From assembly GCA_032717465.1 (NCBI GenBank), contig CM064732.1, forward strand, positions 25,717,116-25,781,115: DNA of 64,000 nucleotides, read 5' to 3'. Positions 31,989 through 43,601 of the stretch are shown here, piece after piece (position 1 is the stretch's first letter; each line of letters begins with the position of its first letter). Both the position numbers and the translations under genes were made by a program. Source of the DNA: Coenobita brevimanus. Its lineage: Eukaryota > Arthropoda > Malacostraca > Decapoda > Coenobitidae. The notes under the pieces were generated by a model. It worked only from the letters and a program-made list of their open reading frames with translations. It did not search any database and was not told where the DNA came from.

Positions 31989-32500
31989 AATAGAACGAAA
32001 ATTTTCAGTGTTAGACCTCTGCTTAGACCCCGTAGGACCAATCTCCGGATGGTTTGGCAGGCCCCGGGTATCCTAGGTAATGCCGATATCCACGGCCATA
32101 CTTTTCACCTTTTTCACTTTTTTTTTCCCCTCAAAACAAAGGATATCAAAATTTTGCATACTTGTAGATATCCACCGTGGCCACGTTGTAGGTAGGGTAG
32201 TACTTCTCGCCCACCATTGAGAAGTGGTCACCGAGTTAATGGGGTTAACACCGGCAGTATACACTTTCTTTATTTTTCTTGTTATTTTGTTTTTTAAGTC
32301 GGGAACAGGAAACCTGGCAGAGTGGTATATCTTCTCCTGGACCAAGTTTTAGCCAGAACAGGATCCCTGGGTACAAGCCCCCCCCCCTCCCCTTCTGTAA
32401 ATAATTATTTCTCCTTCGAATACTGCAGGGTTGGTTGCTATTATCAAAATTAGTGTTCATTCTTTTGTTACAACTTACTGTGGTATTGTTTGCATTTGCT
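31989..32500. other. Unassigned; short codon-like stretch on minus strand
   Basis: Mostly unremarkable. On the minus strand near 32,145-32,235 a 29-codon open stretch begins LGDHFSMVGEKYYPTYNVAT and ends at a TGA, with evenly used codons unlike its surroundings. I do not recognise it; it could be a relic exon or chance. A C run lies at 32,380-32,388. Confidence 0.3.
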
Positions 32501-32870
32501 GTAAGCCTCTTTCTATGTTCCTTCCCTCTTTCCCTCGTTTACTTTTTTACCACGTTTCTAAAATTTGTGTCCTTCTTCCCTCATTTCTACTCTACTACCC
32601 TGTATTTTTTTTTTTAAAGCCCTCCCTTCTTTCATACCTTCCCCCTCCTTCACAATCTGTCCTACCTTTCCTTCCTACATTTCTTCAGTCTTAGTGTTCT
32701 ACACTTCCTTCTTCTCTGCTTTCTTAAATGCTGTGTTTCCAACCTTAATCTCCTTTCATGCTTACGTATACCCTTTTCCTACCGTCCTTCTCTCCCTTTC
32801 TCATTCCTTTTTCTCCCCTCCCTTCCTCTTTTTTTCCATCCTTCCCCTCCTCCCTCTTCCTTCCTTCCTT

Positions 32871-32931
<61 letters not shown>
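32501..32931. repeat. Polypyrimidine DNA ending in (CT)n
   Basis: C/T-rich on the plus strand, ending in CCTTCCTTCCTT and a CT run at 32,874-32,931. No gene. Confidence 0.85.
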
Positions 32932-32933
<2 letters not shown>

Positions 32934-33019
32934 GGCCTTCTGCTAATCTTGGTTTCCGTTAAGGTCTCTTCGTCCTTCCAGTAATCCTCTCTGCTTTGCT
33001 GGATATTTTTCCTACCGAT

Positions 33020-33315
33020 ATTACTCTCTCCTGATGCTAATGGTGATGATAGTGGTGGTGATGACAGTGGTGGTGGTGATGGTGATGATGGTTGTGGTGG
33101 AAATGGTGATGGTGGGGGTGATGATGATGGTCATGGTGGGAGTGATGATGAAGCTGGTGAGGTTCGTGTGGTAATGGTGGTAGTGTAATTGAGATTGTTT
33201 GGTAGCGGTGAGTGTGATGGTGAATGTAGTAGTGATAATAGTGGTGGACTGGTTGACAGTGATCATAATGGTGATGAAGTTAATGACAGTGAGGGTGATG
33301 GAGATAGCGAGGACC
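33020..33315. repeat. Degenerate (GGTGAT)/(GGT)-type satellite
   Basis: Repeated GGTGATGATGGT, GTGGTGGTGATGG and variants over about 300 bp with an imperfect 3-bp and 6-bp period. The Thr/Ile/His-rich frame on the minus strand is a by-product. Confidence 0.8.
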
Positions 33316-33439
33316 AACACTGCATTTTAGGCGCTGGTGGGAAAAGTGTCCCTTGTCTTACTTGACCTAACCATGGTATTAATTTTGCTGTGAGGTTTTA
33401 GGCTTCACACAGCTTCCTGCTGCGAACTCCGGTGCACCT

Positions 33440-33465
33440 TTTTATTTTATTTTATTTTATTTTAT
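33440..33465. repeat. Microsatellite (TTTTA)n
   Basis: About five consecutive TTTTA units. Confidence 0.9.
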
Positions 33466-33825
33466 CCAGTGAATAAAATATCTAATTCAGCCAAGAACGT
33501 ACTATTCATCCCCGGTTCATCGAACAGATACATAATTTCACAGGGTTTACTGACCTCTCCTGTTGGCAGGATTACCTACTGTCGAATTGCAGATGTTAAA
33601 AAAATACAGAAGTTTAAGAACGAGAGAGAAAAGAAGATGTTTTTCCACTAACCTCTGCTATTAATGACTTTTTATTTATATATCATCTGTGTCATTTCTT
33701 AAACCTCAGCCGCCTGATGACGACAGAGGGCTTGCTACTGCTTACCAATTATATTCTTGTTATAGTCAACTGAAGAAAGGATATGTAGACTTTTGCCTTA
33801 GTCTGAAATGCAATTAGGTTAACCA

Positions 33826-33826
<1 letters not shown>

Positions 33827-33917
<91 letters not shown>

Positions 33918-33940
33918 TGTATATATATATATATATATAT
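33827..33940. repeat. Microsatellite (AT)n, interrupted once
   Basis: An AT run of about 110 bp broken only by CTGT near 33,917. Self-complementary, so cruciform-prone. Confidence 0.97.
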
Positions 33941-34000
33941 GGCATTTTTAATGGCACTGGGGGAGGTATTCGGTCTCTGAGTGCTTTCTAGGTGCTTAAG
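33941..34000. repeat. End fragment of a widespread animal interspersed repeat
   Basis: GGGGGAGGTATTCGGTCTCT followed by GAGTGCTTTCTAGG resembles the 3' end of a dispersed repeat family known from many aquatic animals (GGCGGAGGTATGCNCTCTCTGAGTGC type). The longer relic at 59,890-60,275 has the same kind of end. Identification is from memory. Confidence 0.45.
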
Positions 34001-34289
34001 AGTCCCCTTGCCTGTATTAAAAAAACAAAAAAATCTTCAGCATAAAAAAATAACATGTCACAGTATTAATAGATCAGTGGAGACTGATTTTAGTCCCTCC
34101 GGAGTAAAAGTTTCCCAAAATTTGAATAATATCTAACGCTAGAAGCACATTATCGTACTAGATAGGTTAATAGAAAATGGTTTTAAGCTTTTTGCTACAA
34201 GAAGTCGGCCATTAGATAATTGATTTTCGGTAACAAGCAGAATATATGAAGACGTCATCTGACAGGGATTTCATTGCAGAAAAATGACA

Positions 34290-35830
34290 TCAGTCAGATT
34301 ACATAAGTCACCCGTTGTAGTTGTGGTGGTACTTGTGGTAACTGTGATATTGACTGTGGTCGTTGTGGCTTTAATTCTGAGGATGTCGGTAATTGTTGTG
34401 GTAGTTGTTGTGATGATAATGGTAAATGTAGAAGTGTTTAGGGTAAGTTGTGGATATGGTGGTAATATTTGTCTAGGTACTTAATGGTAGCTTTCTTAGC
34501 AAAATTGGCGGTTTGGTGCTGTTTGCTGCTGTTGTTGTGGTGGTGGTGGTGGTAACTGTTGATAGTGAGAGCCGTAGAAAAAAATGATAGTACTGTTAGT
34601 AGCCTTTGTGGTAGTTGTGGGTGGTGTCAGGTGTGTAAGTGTTGGTGAATCAGTCGTGGAGACATTGATTTGTTTGCGGTGATAATGGTGACAAATGTAG
34701 TGATGGCCATGGTATTGGTGGTTGTTGGAGCTGTTAACGACGACCACATTTAAATGTACTGTTGGTGATAACGTGGTTGTTGCGGCAGTGATGTGGGACG
34801 TGGCGGCTTGCTGTCATGAATGGTTGTAGTTGATGATGTGGCAATGGTGAGAGTGGTGGGGATTTGGGTAACATACTGATTATGGCGGTAATGATGGTAA
34901 CGTTCACGGGGTTTCTGATGGAGCTGATGATAGCTGTGGTGGTGATGGTGGAATGAGTTGATAACTGGCGTTGATGAGAGGTGTGTAGGTACTGTTGATA
35001 GCTGTGGTGATGGTGGCGGGGGGGGGGGGAGGGGAGGTTGTGGAAGTGCTGGGATAGTGTTGTGGAGATATTGTTAGTGGTTGTATGGTGATGGTGGTGG
35101 TAGTGGTAGCTTTGGTAACCATTTTGGTGGTTTGGTGGTATTTACAGTCTAATGGCGATGGAGGAATGTGCTGGTAGCATGCAATGGTGAGAGTGTTGGA
35201 GATACTGGAACAGCGTGTGGCGTTCTTGTGATAGCACTCCTGCCGGTATTGGGATGTGGTAATCGTGATGTTTATGGTGGTAGTCGCGGAGCTACTGGTG
35301 GTTGTAGTGGTGGTAGAAGAGACAGCGGTGGAGATGCAGGTCGGACAGGGTTGTGATGCTACTGGCAAACGTTGTTAATAATGGAGGAAGACTGGCTGCT
35401 GGTAGTGGTGGTAAAAATGGGCAGTCGATGAGATACTAACGTGGTATTGTGCTGGTGATGGTGGCAGACACTGAGATGCTGATAATAGTTATGTTAGTTA
35501 TCAAGCTGGTGATATTAGTAATGTTGATGCAAATGCTGTATCGATGCTGATGGTCGTTGTGGCAGTAGTAGTTAGTTGTGGTGGAGGTGGTGAAAACTGC
35601 GCCGATGATGATGTACTGATGGAAAAGATGTTGGTAACTGTGGCGGTGATAGACGAAGCTGCGGTGGGTTGTGGTAGATTTGTTCATTGTGGAGGTGGTA
35701 GTTTTAATGATTGTGGTAGTTTGGTAAATTGAAAATTATCGTGATAATTATGTTGGTGCAAATAGCGATGGTGGTTGTGTTAGCACTAAGTAGAGTAATG
35801 GTGACGGTAACATGTTTCAAGGTATTGGGG
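34290..35830. repeat. Long degenerate G/T-rich satellite (GTGGTGGTNNTGAT-type)
   Basis: About 1.5 kb in which GGTGGT, GTTGTGGT, GTGATGGT and related words recur at 3-bp multiples without a fixed long unit, with a G run at 35,018-35,029. Frames on either strand (Val/Gly-rich plus, Thr/Ile/Ser-rich minus) come from the repeats. No gene. Confidence 0.75.
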
Positions 35831-35869
35831 GATGATCAGATTAAAGCATTGACTCATGAGCCCACCTCT

Positions 35870-36646
35870 GCTTAATGTGTGGGAGTGTGAGGGAGGGGTG
35901 ATGGGGATGGGAAGGGGTAACTAAGAAGACCGAGGAATGGGAAATGGATGATGAGATGGAATGAGTAAAGAGGGATGAATGGGTAAGAAGAGCTGTGGGA
36001 GCTGGGGAATGGAATGGTTATGGGTGAAAGAGGGGTTTAAAGGGGTGAGTAAGAGAAAGAGGGTTGGGGGACAGGATATAAAAAGGGGTGAAGGGTGGAG
36101 GATAAAGTGGAGGGAAAAAAGTTTAAAGCAAGGCAGACTGGGAAAGAATAAATAAAGGAGAACAGAAGAATAGCTGAAAGGAAAGAGGAAGAAGGGAAGA
36201 AAGGAGGGAAGGGAGGATCATGAAAGATGAAAGGAGGGATATAGGAGGGAAAAAAGGGAGAAAGGGAGGGGAATAGTTAGTGGTAGAGAGAAATGAGGGA
36301 ATGGTAGGTGGGAGAGATGAGACAGATCTAAAGAGAAACTAAAAAAAAAAAAAAAAAGGAAGAAATAATATTATAGGACGGGGAAAGCAGAAGGGGCTGG
36401 GGAGTCCAATGGAAGGGGTGAATGCAGAGAGGTGGAAAGGAAAAGATAATGTCGAGAGAACAGGGGGAAACATGATAAAAAACTGGAAGGGGGAAGGAAA
36501 TAGAAATGGTACGAAGAAAAACAGAGACGAAAGGAGAGACGAGGGGAGAGGAAGGGGGAGGTAATAAATGGAGGATAGGCAAAAAAGTGAAGCTGAGACG
36601 GGGATCAGAAAGTAAGGAATTATGATGGGAAGGGAATATAAAGTGG

Positions 36647-36689
<43 letters not shown>

Positions 36690-36690
36690 A
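35870..36690. repeat. Polypurine region with (GA)n
   Basis: G/A-rich on the plus strand with GGGAAGGAG-like words, an A run at 36,341-36,357 and a GA microsatellite at 36,650-36,687. No gene. Confidence 0.85.
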
Positions 36691-37040
36691 TAGAATCAGG
36701 CACGCAGAAGAATATAACTAAAAAAAATGTCGACAGAAAGTGTAAAATAAAATAGCGAAGATAAGTTTGTCATTAACCTATTTTTTTTTTTCATCCCTGA
36801 GTACAGTATATGAAACAGGCGACGCTTACTTCTCTCTGGTCTATTTAATTTAATAGCAAACAGATAATTACTTAACAGGCTGCAGCGAGGCACAATTTTT
36901 GTTTTCTTTTAGATCGTGGAAGAAGTTTGGGAATGAGAGAGGATTTGAAGGGGATGAGATGATAGAGGATGAATGAAGAAGGAAGGGGCGGAGACCTGGA
37001 GAGATAAGGGGCGCGGGGAAGAGGTCAGGTTGAAGATTAC

Positions 37041-37082
<42 letters not shown>

Positions 37083-37599
37083 CGAGTATGTCCGACTCTA
37101 TGTAAGGACGTAGTAGCTCGTTCCCTTGACCCGCCAATCCTCGTATGTGCCATACACCTTTACATGTCAACACAGGAATAAAAGCTACCGTCCATTCTGA
37201 ATGCATGCGGCTGCAGTCTCATTCGGGACTGGTTCAATGGCTACTATGGCATGTCAGGCTGTTCTAACGAAATTCAAACAATCAGATAGTTCCTTGCAGT
37301 TACTTAGGATCAAACTCGTGTCACTTTAGACAACAGACAACCTTCCTAAGTAATCGGCTACCACCTCCCCCAAAGAAGAGAAGAGAAGGTGTTTGAAGCT
37401 GAAGAGAAGATAAAGATGAAAGGTAGTAAGGATGAGTAAGAATGAGGCGGTGCAGGAAGGAAGAAAATGGTAAAAGCATTTTTGAAAGAAGAGGAGGAAA
37501 TGATAGGGAGAATAAGAAGATGACAGAAGGAATAGTAGTGTTCAAGACTGGAGATAAGAATCAAGATAAATTAGAGGCATCCCCAAGGGGGTAATCACA
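36691..37599. repeat. Mixed DNA with (ATT)n and a polypurine block
   Basis: Includes an ATT trinucleotide run at 37,039-37,080 and purine-rich sequence at 37,370-37,560. The sequence between (37,081-37,330) is ordinary and unassigned. Confidence 0.7.
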
Positions 37600-38054
37600 C
37601 CAGCCGCGACCCTGTACATATCTAGCGCGGCTCGGAATATGACCTTGACCTTGATCTACTCTCACCAATTTCGAACCCATTGGAGATTACCCTGCTACAT
37701 ACTTGTAAAATTTTATGATGATACCTTGAGCGGTTGCGAAACTATCGTGGTACTAGACACACAGATCTTGACCTACTTTTACCAATTTCGAGCTCGTGGG
37801 AGATTTTCATCTTTACTGCACACCAGTAAAATCTTCTGATGGTATCTTAAGTGGATGAGAAGTTATCGCGCCAACAGCACACAGACAGAGAGACAAACTG
37901 AAAACAATACTCGAAGGTGATTTTCATCCCAACTACTCACCTGTAAGATGTTGTGATAACTTGAGCGGTTGCGAAGTTATCGTGCTAACAGACACAGAGA
38001 CAAACACACAGACAGACAAATTGAAAGCAATACCAGCTTCGCTATCGCGGCTGC
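37600..38054 (+). mobile_element. MITE-like repeat, copy 1 (three internal units)
   Basis: Begins CCAGCCGCGA and ends TCGCGGCTG, an inverted terminal repeat of about 10 bp. Inside, a unit of roughly 120-150 bp recurs three times; each has an ACCAATTTCGA-type start or its remnant, a CTTGAGCGGTTGCGAA-like block and an ACAGACACAGAGACAAA-like block. The same family lies inverted at 40,448-40,659 with one internal unit. No coding capacity. Confidence 0.7.
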
Positions 38055-39420
38055 TAAAGGCAGTAATGATGAGGGGAATAAGATGACGGAGCTGCAAGCT
38101 TATAATGGAAGTTAATTCAGAGAGGGACAAGGAGAGGCACAGGACAGGATAACGGTGGAAAGAAAAGAAGAATGGGACAAAATAGTGGGAAATACTGAAG
38201 CAGGAGGAGGAGGAGGAGGAGAAGACAGGTAGATGAAGGAATAGGACAGGGTAGAAGAAAAACTTACACTGAAGAGAAGAGGATGATGATGAAAGCAAAC
38301 ATGAGGAAGGATGAAATGGAGGTAGTATGGTGGTGTGAAGGAGGGACGAGGTAGATAGTGGGGGACGGAGAAGAAGGAGAACGAGAGAAAGGGTGATGGA
38401 AGAGGAAAGAATAGATGTGACAATGTTGATGACTGACGAGAAGAGGATAAAGAGTGAAGATCAGGAGGGGTAAGATGATGGACGGAGAAAGAAGGAGAGA
38501 GTGCAGGAGATTGTGAGACATGGAAAGGGAATAAGAAATGATTTTAGAAGATGGACGGACGCCGAACAAGTGGAAAGGGGAGAGAAGAATTTGTGAAAAA
38601 AAAAAAAAAAAAAAAAAAAAGAGGCGGAAGGCAGTAGAAATGGGGAGGATATGATGATAGAGAAAGGCGGAACAAAGAAGATTATTAAATAATGGGAAGA
38701 CTAAAAAGAAGGCTGGTAGAGAGGATGAAATGGGATGTTACGGTGCAGACCGGTGGTAAAACAGCCAGCAATAATATGAAACATTTGAAAGACTGTAAAT
38801 CGTAAAGATGAAGGAGACAAGGTGATGGTAGTGAAGGGAAGAAGGGAAAAGACTAAGAGGTTGAGGGGAGGGAGCCAGGAGGAAGAGGATAGTGGTGGAG
38901 GAAGATGGAAGACAAACAATGGAAAACTATAAGAAGAGGTAAGAAAAAAAAAAAACTCAGCGATATGGGTAAGGAGGAGAAAAGAATGGGAATAGGAAGA
39001 ATGAGAAAGAGGAAAGAGTGCAAAAGAAAAGAACTAAGGCAAACTGAAGAGGTTATAAAGAAGAATGATAGAGAGTGAGAGGAGAAAAGATGATGGAAGT
39101 GGTAAGAAGAAAGAAGGGAATAACAATAAAAAAAGACCGAAAATGAGAAGGTATTAGGGATAAGATGATTGTCAAAAAGGAAAAGAGCAGAAAATCCTGG
39201 AGTCTAAACACAGCTGAAAGAGATACCACTAAAAAGACAAGTTGAAGACAAAAGAGAAAGCGGGAGAGAAGAATGCAAGAAACGTTGTTGTTAGAAATGT
39301 AGAAGAAGATGGAGAAAAAGGGAAGTAGCGAAATGTGGAGGAATGAAGAGAAGTGCATGAATATGGGAGGCAGTAAGTGTGTGAGGAATAATAATTGTAG
39401 AAAGTGGTCAGGAAGGAACT
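38055..39420. repeat. Polypurine region
   Basis: G/A-rich on the plus strand (GGAGGAGGAGG at 38,203, many GAAGAGGA words) with an A run at 38,596-38,620. Open frames on the minus strand are Ser/Phe/Leu/Pro-rich shadows of the composition. No gene. Confidence 0.85.
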
Positions 39421-40055
39421 TGGTAAGACTGAATTAAGAAAAACTACTTATCTACTCACATATTGGAGACACGATCTCTCATATAATTAAGATCTGAAGA
39501 CCGTAAGGTAACTTCTTGTGTATCAAGAAGATATAAAGTCAAACATGTCGAAGAACGCATGTGTAAATTTTACGTTTGTCTCAATAACTGGCAAACTAAT
39601 ACCTTAACTGTAACCATAATCGTTTTAGATCTTAAGAGGGACAGCTGCTATGTGTCTGGAAAGTTACAGCTTCAAAGCTTTTGTGATTTTCTCTAAAAAG
39701 TGTTGCCCCCCCCAAAAAAAAAGCAGATTTGAATTCGGTAGTTCCCACTTGGCTAAATGACAAAATATCAACACAGAAATATCCAGGAAACATTTTTATC
39801 AAAGGATTTTCAACCAAATCGCTGTATCTCAATTAGTTCCTGAGATATTTCAATATCAAATATGCAACTCTTATAATAAAAATGAGTATATCACCTTCAG
39901 AATACGTCAAGGTCATTCATATTTGTCAAAAGGTTCTGGGTTACCCTAGAATACCTGCATGTGTAATATCATTATATCAATATCAAAGGAAACAAATGCA
40001 AATAATAATGATATGGATAAAAAAAATAAACTTCGCCCTTTATAAGACGAAGCCT

Positions 40056-40062
<7 letters not shown>
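39421..40062. other. No gene recognised
   Basis: AT-rich DNA, nothing supportable. Confidence 0.55.
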
Positions 40063-40135
<73 letters not shown>

Positions 40136-40232
40136 ACACAAAAAATGAGTGAGAGAAAGAGGGGGACGGATATAGTTGAGAGTACAGCAGTAATTACCAT
40201 GATGGATCCTCTACCACCACCGCTTTTAGAAG

Positions 40233-40305
<73 letters not shown>

Positions 40306-40355
40306 TCAATTTTTGTCGATGAATCCGATTTTTAATATTTTTTTATGAGTTAATA

Positions 40356-40415
<60 letters not shown>
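40063..40415. repeat. Cluster of microsatellites (GA)n, (GA)n, (GT)n
   Basis: GA runs at 40,063-40,132 and 40,228-40,302 and a GT run at 40,359-40,415, separated by about 95 and 55 bp of unique DNA. Confidence 0.97.
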
Positions 40416-40416
<1 letters not shown>

Positions 40417-40447
40417 CAGGTAAAATGACCTCTTTCTTAGGTTATTA

Positions 40448-40659
40448 CCAGCCACGATAGTGAAGCTGGTATTGTTTTCAGTTTGTCCGTCTTTTTGTGT
40501 CTGTTAGCATGATAACTTCACAACTGCTCAAGATATCATCACAGTATTTTACAGGTGTGTAGTAGGGGTGAAAATCTTGGAGGAGTTAAAAATTGGTGAA
40601 AGTAGATCAAATAAGGTCATATTCTGAGCCGCACTAGATATATATCGCCTCGGGGCTGG
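40448..40659 (-). mobile_element. MITE-like repeat, copy 2 (one internal unit)
   Basis: Inverted relative to the copy at 37,600. Its ends are CCAGCCACGATAG and CGGGGCTGG. The interior matches copy 1 block for block (AAACTGAAAACAATACCAGC-like end, TATGACCTT, GGAATCACACCAGCC flank). Several C-to-T type differences separate the copies. Confidence 0.7.
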
Positions 40660-40909
40660 TGTGATTCCCGCCTTGGAAGGGCCTCTAGTCATCATTATCT
40701 CCAACGATATTTTTTTTAAACCTTAATGAAGATGTCATGTCCCCCAAAAAATAAAATCTAATCCTTAACTATGGGTTCAGTACGATGGTGTCTTGTATTA
40801 TATTATTGTCTGTACTGTCTGCAAGGGACTGAACAGAGAGGATAAAGAATGAACCATAGAAGACAGAGGACTGTGCAGTGTGCATTGTCTGTATGCTTCG
40901 GGATACGGC

Positions 40910-40910
40910 A

Positions 40911-40941
<31 letters not shown>

Positions 40942-40942
40942 C
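40910..40942. repeat. Microsatellite (CA)n at the LINE truncation point
   Basis: A CA run that is followed without a gap by the first readable codon of the CR1-like LINE, marking the 5' truncation point. Confidence 0.9.
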
Positions 40943-40944
40943 AA

Positions 40945-43565
40945 GTAGAACTGATTGTATTGGAAATTAACACATCTGAAGGGAAATTAATTATGGCAAA
41001 TTTATACATGTCATTCAAAACAAACACTTGGGAAAAAGGAGAATATGAAGACCTGGCAGAAAGTACAATTCAAAGTTTAAGAACATTGCTATATAGAATG
41101 GAAGAGAAATATGCAAGAAATGTATTAAGTGGAGACTTCAGTTCAAATATAAGTTGGAATACTCTAGATATAAAAAGCCATGAAAGCAGTTTGGATCAAT
41201 AGCTCCTAGATCTTGTGCACGAGATTTTCCTAACGAAGTACGTAAAGGAAAACACCAAAAAAAGAGGACTTGATGATCCATCAGTACTAGATCTTATATT
41301 TACCAGGCAAGAAAATGAAATTGGTGATATAATCTTTCACCTCCCATTCGGCAAAAGCGACCATGCAGTAGTAAACTGTAACTTCGGGATTGCATATGAT
41401 GTTACCAGTAATGAGAGTTACAAAAAGAGTCTAAATTACAAAAAGGGAAAATATCATGACCTGAAAAAGAACTTCATAGAAATAAATTGGGAAAAGCAAC
41501 TAAGAGGAGAATATTTAAATATTACATATAGAAAATTCTGTGATCTTTATGAAGTACGAGTCCAAAATCATATCCTACAGCACAAAGCAATAGAAATGAA
41601 AATAAAAAAATGATTTAATATCGAATGTAAAGAAATCAAAAGAAAAAAGGACTTGCTGTGGAATAGATACAGAGGAGACAATAATGAGAGGGCATATAAC
41701 AATTGTGAACAGGCAAGAAATGTTTATTGAAAGATAAGGAGGGAGGCTCAGAGACAGTTTGAGGAGGACATTATAAATAAAAGTAGTGATCAATATAAGC
41801 TTTTGTACAGCTACATCCGAACTAAAACAAAAGGAAAAGATAAAATACAGTCTATTACTGATGAACGGATCATCTATACGCAAGAGAAAGATGTTAGTGA
41901 AGCACTAAATAAAAACTTCCAATCTGTTTTTATAAAAGATAGAAATTTTGAGAGACATGGAACATGCATGCCCACAAGTATTACCAGATAAATAAATATC
42001 AGATAAAGAAGTACAGGAAGTGTTAAGTAAATTAGACAGAGGGAAAGCAAATGGTCCTGACGGAATTTCAGGTTGGGTGCTACATGAATGTGCAAAAGAG
42101 TTAAGTAGACCATTGTATTTAATATTCAATAAATCCTTAGGTCAAGGTAAACTACCTAATATTTGGAAGAAAGCAAACACTGTTCCCCTTTTCAAGAAAG
42201 GGAATAGAAAAAATCCACTCAACTACCGGCCAGTATCACTGACCAGTGTTGCAAGTAAGATAATAGAAAAGCTGATAAGAAACGTTTGGGTAAAACATCT
42301 AGAAGAACACAGTATGATAATGGAGAGACAGTTCGGTTTTAGATAGGGGAAATCATGTGTTACTAATCTAATAAGCTACTATGATAGAGTTACAGAAACA
42401 TTACAGAAAAGAGAAGGATGGGTGGACAGTATCTATTTAGATTTTAAGAAAGCATTTGACAGAGCACCGCACCAAAGAATTTTATGGAAACTGTACCATC
42501 AAAGAGGTATCCAAAGCAATCTGTACTGCTGGATGCAGGATTTTATCAGAAAAAGGGAAATAAGGACAATATTAAGGAGAAATTACTCAGAGGGAAGTGA
42601 TTAGTGGAGTTCCACAGGGCTCAGTGCTGTCACCAATTATGTTTTTAGTATATATAAATGACACAGACAGTAAGAATGGTAATGGAAGCTATCTAAATAT
42701 ATTTGAGGATGATGCAAAAATACAAAGGGAAATTGCTAACAGATTCTTGCAAAGAGCTGCAAGAGGAATTAAACAAGCTTCACGAATGGAGCAATAAATG
42801 GCAAATGGATTTTAACGTGGACATGTGTCACGTAATTAAATTTGGTAAAAGTGAGAAAAGACAAGATTCGGATTTAGGAAGATCAACCCTACACATATCA
42901 GATTGGGAGAACGACCTAGGAGTAACTGTCAATAACAGACTATCTCCAGATGACCACATTAGTGAGAAGGTATGTAACATGTATACATTGCTTGCTAATA
43001 TAAGAATAACATTCACATACATAAATGAAGACATGCTGAGAAAGATTATAGCATCAGTCAATCAGACCAACCCTGGAGTATGCATCAGTAGTTAAGAATC
43101 CTTATCTCAAAAAAGACATAGATAACACGGAAAAAGTACAAAGGGCAGCTACAAGATAGGTACCAAGCTTAAGGGATCTAAGTTACGAAGAAAGAAGAGA
43201 AAAACTGTATCTACCAAAAATACAGGAGAGGAGGAAAAGAAGAGACACGATTATACTATATAAATACATCTCAGGGAAAGAGAAAATAGACATAAATGAA
43301 TATATAAAATATGGAGAAGCATCAGCAAGAGGAGACTGCAGAAAACTACACAAAAAGAGAGGCGATAAATATGTAAGGATATTCAGTTCCTCAAATAGGG
43401 CAACTGATCAGTGGAATGCACTACCGAATGAAACAGTGTATCAAAATTATTCACAAATTTAAGGATATGTATGATGAAAGTGATTTAATACACGGGACAG
43501 TACGAGCTTGACTCACTCCTGTAAAGATACAATTAGGTAAGAATAATTAGTTAAGAACAATTAGG
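40945..43565 (+). pseudogene. CR1-like LINE, 5'-truncated, with 14-bp tail repeats
   Basis: Pieces run in order: endonuclease C-terminal half with LSGDFSSNISW and a GKSDHAVVNC block (40,945-41,400), a linker, RT with KANGPDGISGWVL, NTVPLFKKGNRKNPLNYRP, ERQFGFR, SIYLDFKKAFDRAPHQRI (catalytic Asp kept), GVPQGSVLSPIMF, and FEDDAKIQ where FADD/YADD is expected, then WENDLGVTVNNRL, and the C-terminal blocks SLRDLSYEERREKL and SNRATDQWNALPN near 43,160-43,430. It ends in CAATTAGGTAAGAA-type repeats at 43,530-43,570. At least five in-frame stops and one frameshift (near 42,595) kill it. The first half of the endonuclease is missing. Confidence 0.9.
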
Positions 43566-43570
43566 TAAGA

Positions 43571-43601
43571 ACACACACACGCACACACACACAAACACAC
43601 A
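43571..43601. repeat. Microsatellite (CA)n
   Basis: A short CA/CG run directly after the LINE tail. Confidence 0.9.
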
